From: Candidatus Omnitrophota bacterium
Lineage (GTDB): Bacteria; Omnitrophota; Gorgyraeia; Duberdicusellales; 4484-171
Assembly: GCA_016939345.1 (NCBI GenBank)
Contig: JAFGHG010000019.1
Coordinates: 1 to 24,783 of the forward strand
Length of the DNA: 24,783 nucleotides
Direction: 5' to 3'
In this document: positions 24,001 through 24,783 of the stretch, piece after piece
Position numbering within the stretch: position 1 is the first letter of the stretch
Layout: each line of letters begins with the position of its first letter
Position numbers and translations under genes: made by a program
The notes under the pieces: model-generated
The model's input: only the letters and a program-made list of their open reading frames with translations
Databases searched by the model: none
What the model was told of the DNA's origin: nothing

Positions 24001-24481
24001 TCTTGAATGCCCTACTAATGTTATCTGACAGTATAGCTTTAGGTATTTCACCGCCAAGGCAAGCACTGGATGCTATTAATCCCTGGCTATAAGTATGTAA
24101 AATTTCTTTATCTATACGAGGTTTATAATAAAAGCCTTCCATATGGGCGATGCTTACCAGTTTGATCAGGTTAGAGTATCCCTTTTCATCTTTAGCCAAG
24201 AGAATAAGATGGTAATTGGTTTCTTCTCCAGGAGAATACTCCCGCTCCAGCCGTGACCCCGGAGCAACATATACTTCACAACCGATTATGGGCTTTATTC
24301 CTTTTTTTATACAGAGGCTGTAGAATTTTATGGCTCCAAAGATGTTGCCATGATCAGTCATAGCTAAAGCAGGCAGCTTGCATTGGACTGCTTTATCAAC
24401 AAGGCGCTCAAGCAGGCAAGCCCCGTCTAAAAGGCTGTACTGGGTATGCACATGCAGATGTACAAAATCGCTATGTTCCAT
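21074..24481 (-). CDS. dnaE: DNA polymerase III alpha subunit
   Basis: DnaE is the replicative polymerase. From ATG 24481 it has 1135 residues, the normal DnaE length; the in-frame TTG just before it adds nothing. The N-terminal PHP domain has FVHLHVHTQYSLLDG, AMTDHGNIFG and ATNDIHYL. The C-family polymerase core shows GPGRGSAAGS near 358-367 and the catalytic aspartates in PDIDIDF near 399-405. It continues with the tandem HhH and then an OB fold near residue 1000 (VTICGVLEKVKFITTRRKK). No 3'-5' exonuclease domain is inserted in the PHP, so this is DnaE rather than PolC. There is no Shine-Dalgarno sequence; a hairpin repeat abuts the start. The HU gene downstream has its own promoter. Confidence 0.97.
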   Translation of the reverse strand: MEHSDFVHLHVHTQYSLLDGACLLERLVDKAVQCKLPALAMTDHGNIFGAIKFYSLCIKKGIKPIIGCEVYVAPGSRLEREYSPGEETNYHLILLAKDEKGYSNLIKLVSIAHMEGFYYKPRIDKEILHTYSQGLIASSACLGGEIPKAILSDNISRAFKIADDYLNIFGKGNFYLEIMDNGLKEQRKVNKALLNISRDLKIPVVATNDIHYLEKDEAFAHEALLAIQTQTTIDDPNRYRFNSDTFYFRTPQEMKTIFKEIPESINNTIEITQKCNLTIDFSKIHLPHFPIPEGETEDGYLRKIALENLPSRYDDIDDKVKERLEYELSVIKKTGFSSYFLIIWDLVKFAKENHIPVGPGRGSAAGSIISYILKITDVDPLSYGLLFERFLNPERISMPDIDIDFCYEKRSEVLEYVGKKYGKESVAQIITFGTMLARAVVRDVGRVLGFSYSEVDKIAKMIPYGVGQHINLREALSLNLELADIYNSDSRIKRLIDVAMQLEGLSRHASTHAAGVVISDKPLMERVPLTRGADGEAVTGFDMGSLEKTGLLKMDFLGLKTLTVIEETLKIVERTQKQSLNMTTLALDDKKTFSLLAKGETIGVFQLESRGMRDILKKIRPTRFEDLIAVLALYRPGPLGSGMVDDFINRKQGNKKITYIHPKLEPILKTTYGIILYQEQIMQIVSQLAGFDMSRADLLRKAIGKKIPEIMDEQRNLFIEGCKKNNISQSIANQIFDLIDYFSGYGFNKSHSTAYALISYRTAFLKANYPVEFMAALLTSERNNTDKVVEYVAESGHMKIKVLPPDINTSFTNFTVTQDNNIRFGLMAIKNVGKAALENIIQTRKQGGFKSIFDFCERVDSRVVNKKVMESLIKSGAMDSFNLKRAQMIAVLDKLLNKSAKKIDTAQMTLFAPPPPDESVPDIDEWPLLQILAFEKSLLGIYLTSHPLYCYSSIIKYLARQKISSLYEQSRSQEVTICGVLEKVKFITTRRKKERMAIIKIEDETSSIEAFIFPRLYEESALYLREKGVILLRGQVEAKDKIPKILASEIIPIDKVMASVKRAVISVEGKSLPLDRLKKVFISNKGATPVFFSFKDSKLQGVKVKTDNNFHIALNDKALDDIGSLVGEENVILTL

Positions 24482-24497
24482 CAAATTTAGGGTTTGG

Positions 24498-24548
24498 GGT
24501 CTAGGGATTGGGGTTAAGGATAAAACCCTATCCCCTTATCCCTAGACC
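24498..24548. repeat. G-rich/C-rich stem-loop in the dnaE leader
   Basis: GGTCTAGGGAT (24498-24508) and ATCCCTAGACC (24538-24548) form a perfect 11-bp stem, extended inside by GGGG/CCCC after a small bulge. A second possible pairing is AGGGTTT (24489-24495) with AAACCCT (24523-24529). The block is built of degenerate TAGGG and TTGGGG units. It fills the guaA-dnaE gap up to the dnaE start. No T-run follows on either strand, so it is not a normal terminator. Confidence 0.6.
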
Positions 24549-24556
24549 TTATATGG

Positions 24557-24783
24557 TTATTCCCATTCTATAGTCGCCGGAGGCTTGGAGCTTATATCAT
24601 AAACTACCCTGTTGATGCCTCTTACTTTATTTATAATAGAGTTAGAGATCTCGTTAAGGATATCATGAGGAATCTTAAACCAATCAGCAGTCATACCGTC
24701 TAGGCTGTCTACGGCTCTTATGGCCAAAACATATTCATAAGTCCTCTTGTCTCCCATTACCCCCACTGTCTTAAGAGGCAGAA
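24557..24783 (-). CDS. guaA: GMP synthase (glutamine-hydrolysing), C-terminal part only
   Basis: The last 75 codons of GuaA are present; the frame continues past the right edge of the window. GuaA aminates XMP to GMP. The segment is the C-terminal dimerisation domain: LPLKTVGVMGDKRTYEYV, then ADWFKIPHDIL, INRVVYDISSKPPATIEWE at the very end. The final SKPPATIEWE is diagnostic. The catalytic ATP-pyrophosphatase and amidotransferase domains lie outside the window. With purB, purL, purQ and purM at the other edge, purine genes bracket the window. Confidence 0.96.
   Translation of the reverse strand, partial: LPLKTVGVMGDKRTYEYVLAIRAVDSLDGMTADWFKIPHDILNEISNSIINKVRGINRVVYDISSKPPATIEWE

Noticed and set aside
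1..24783. Mobile elements, CRISPR arrays, tRNA or rRNA genes
   Set aside because: No transposase, integrase, regularly spaced direct repeat, cloverleaf or rRNA-like segment was found on either strand by eye.

Overview
The window is a dense stretch of AT-rich bacterial chromosome. Twenty-one of 22 genes lie on the minus strand, so transcription runs from high to low coordinates. The gene families are bacterial, and the envelope proteins (a secretin with a TonB-like tail, two candidate lipoproteins, two secreted beta-rich proteins) point to a diderm, Gram-negative-type cell. The gene mix and the degenerate intergenic hairpins feel like an uncultured Omnitrophota or other PVC-like lineage. That placement is an impression, not a demonstration. 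No tRNA, rRNA, CRISPR array, insertion sequence or prophage gene was seen, and no gap between genes exceeds about 140 bases.

From right to left: the 3' end of guaA (GMP synthase), then dnaE (replicative polymerase), a HU-type DNA-binding protein, and hisS plus aspS (tRNA charging). Next is a compact housekeeping run: a LysM lipoprotein, phoH, a pgpH-like HD membrane protein, ybeY, recO, queF, polX, apbE and panB. Several of these overlap or nearly touch. The phoH-pgpH-ybeY-recO order is a widely conserved bacterial neighbourhood linking RNA maturation, nucleotide signalling and DNA repair.

The middle (about 5780-9800) is a small envelope locus: a secreted beta-rich protein with its own strong promoter and a LacI/CcpA-type operator-like palindrome, a convergent small secreted protein, a PapD/DUF916-like multi-Ig periplasmic protein, and a secretin whose C-terminus carries a TonB-like domain. 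This is the best candidate for an undescribed system. On the left, purB has its own promoter and is followed by purL, purQ and purM (cut by the window edge), giving a purine biosynthesis run.

The most notable features are an AspRS that lacks the GAD insertion domain typical of bacterial enzymes, the secretin-TonB fusion, several promoters so close to start codons that the mRNAs should be leaderless, and two long imperfect intergenic hairpins, one abutting the dnaE start codon.
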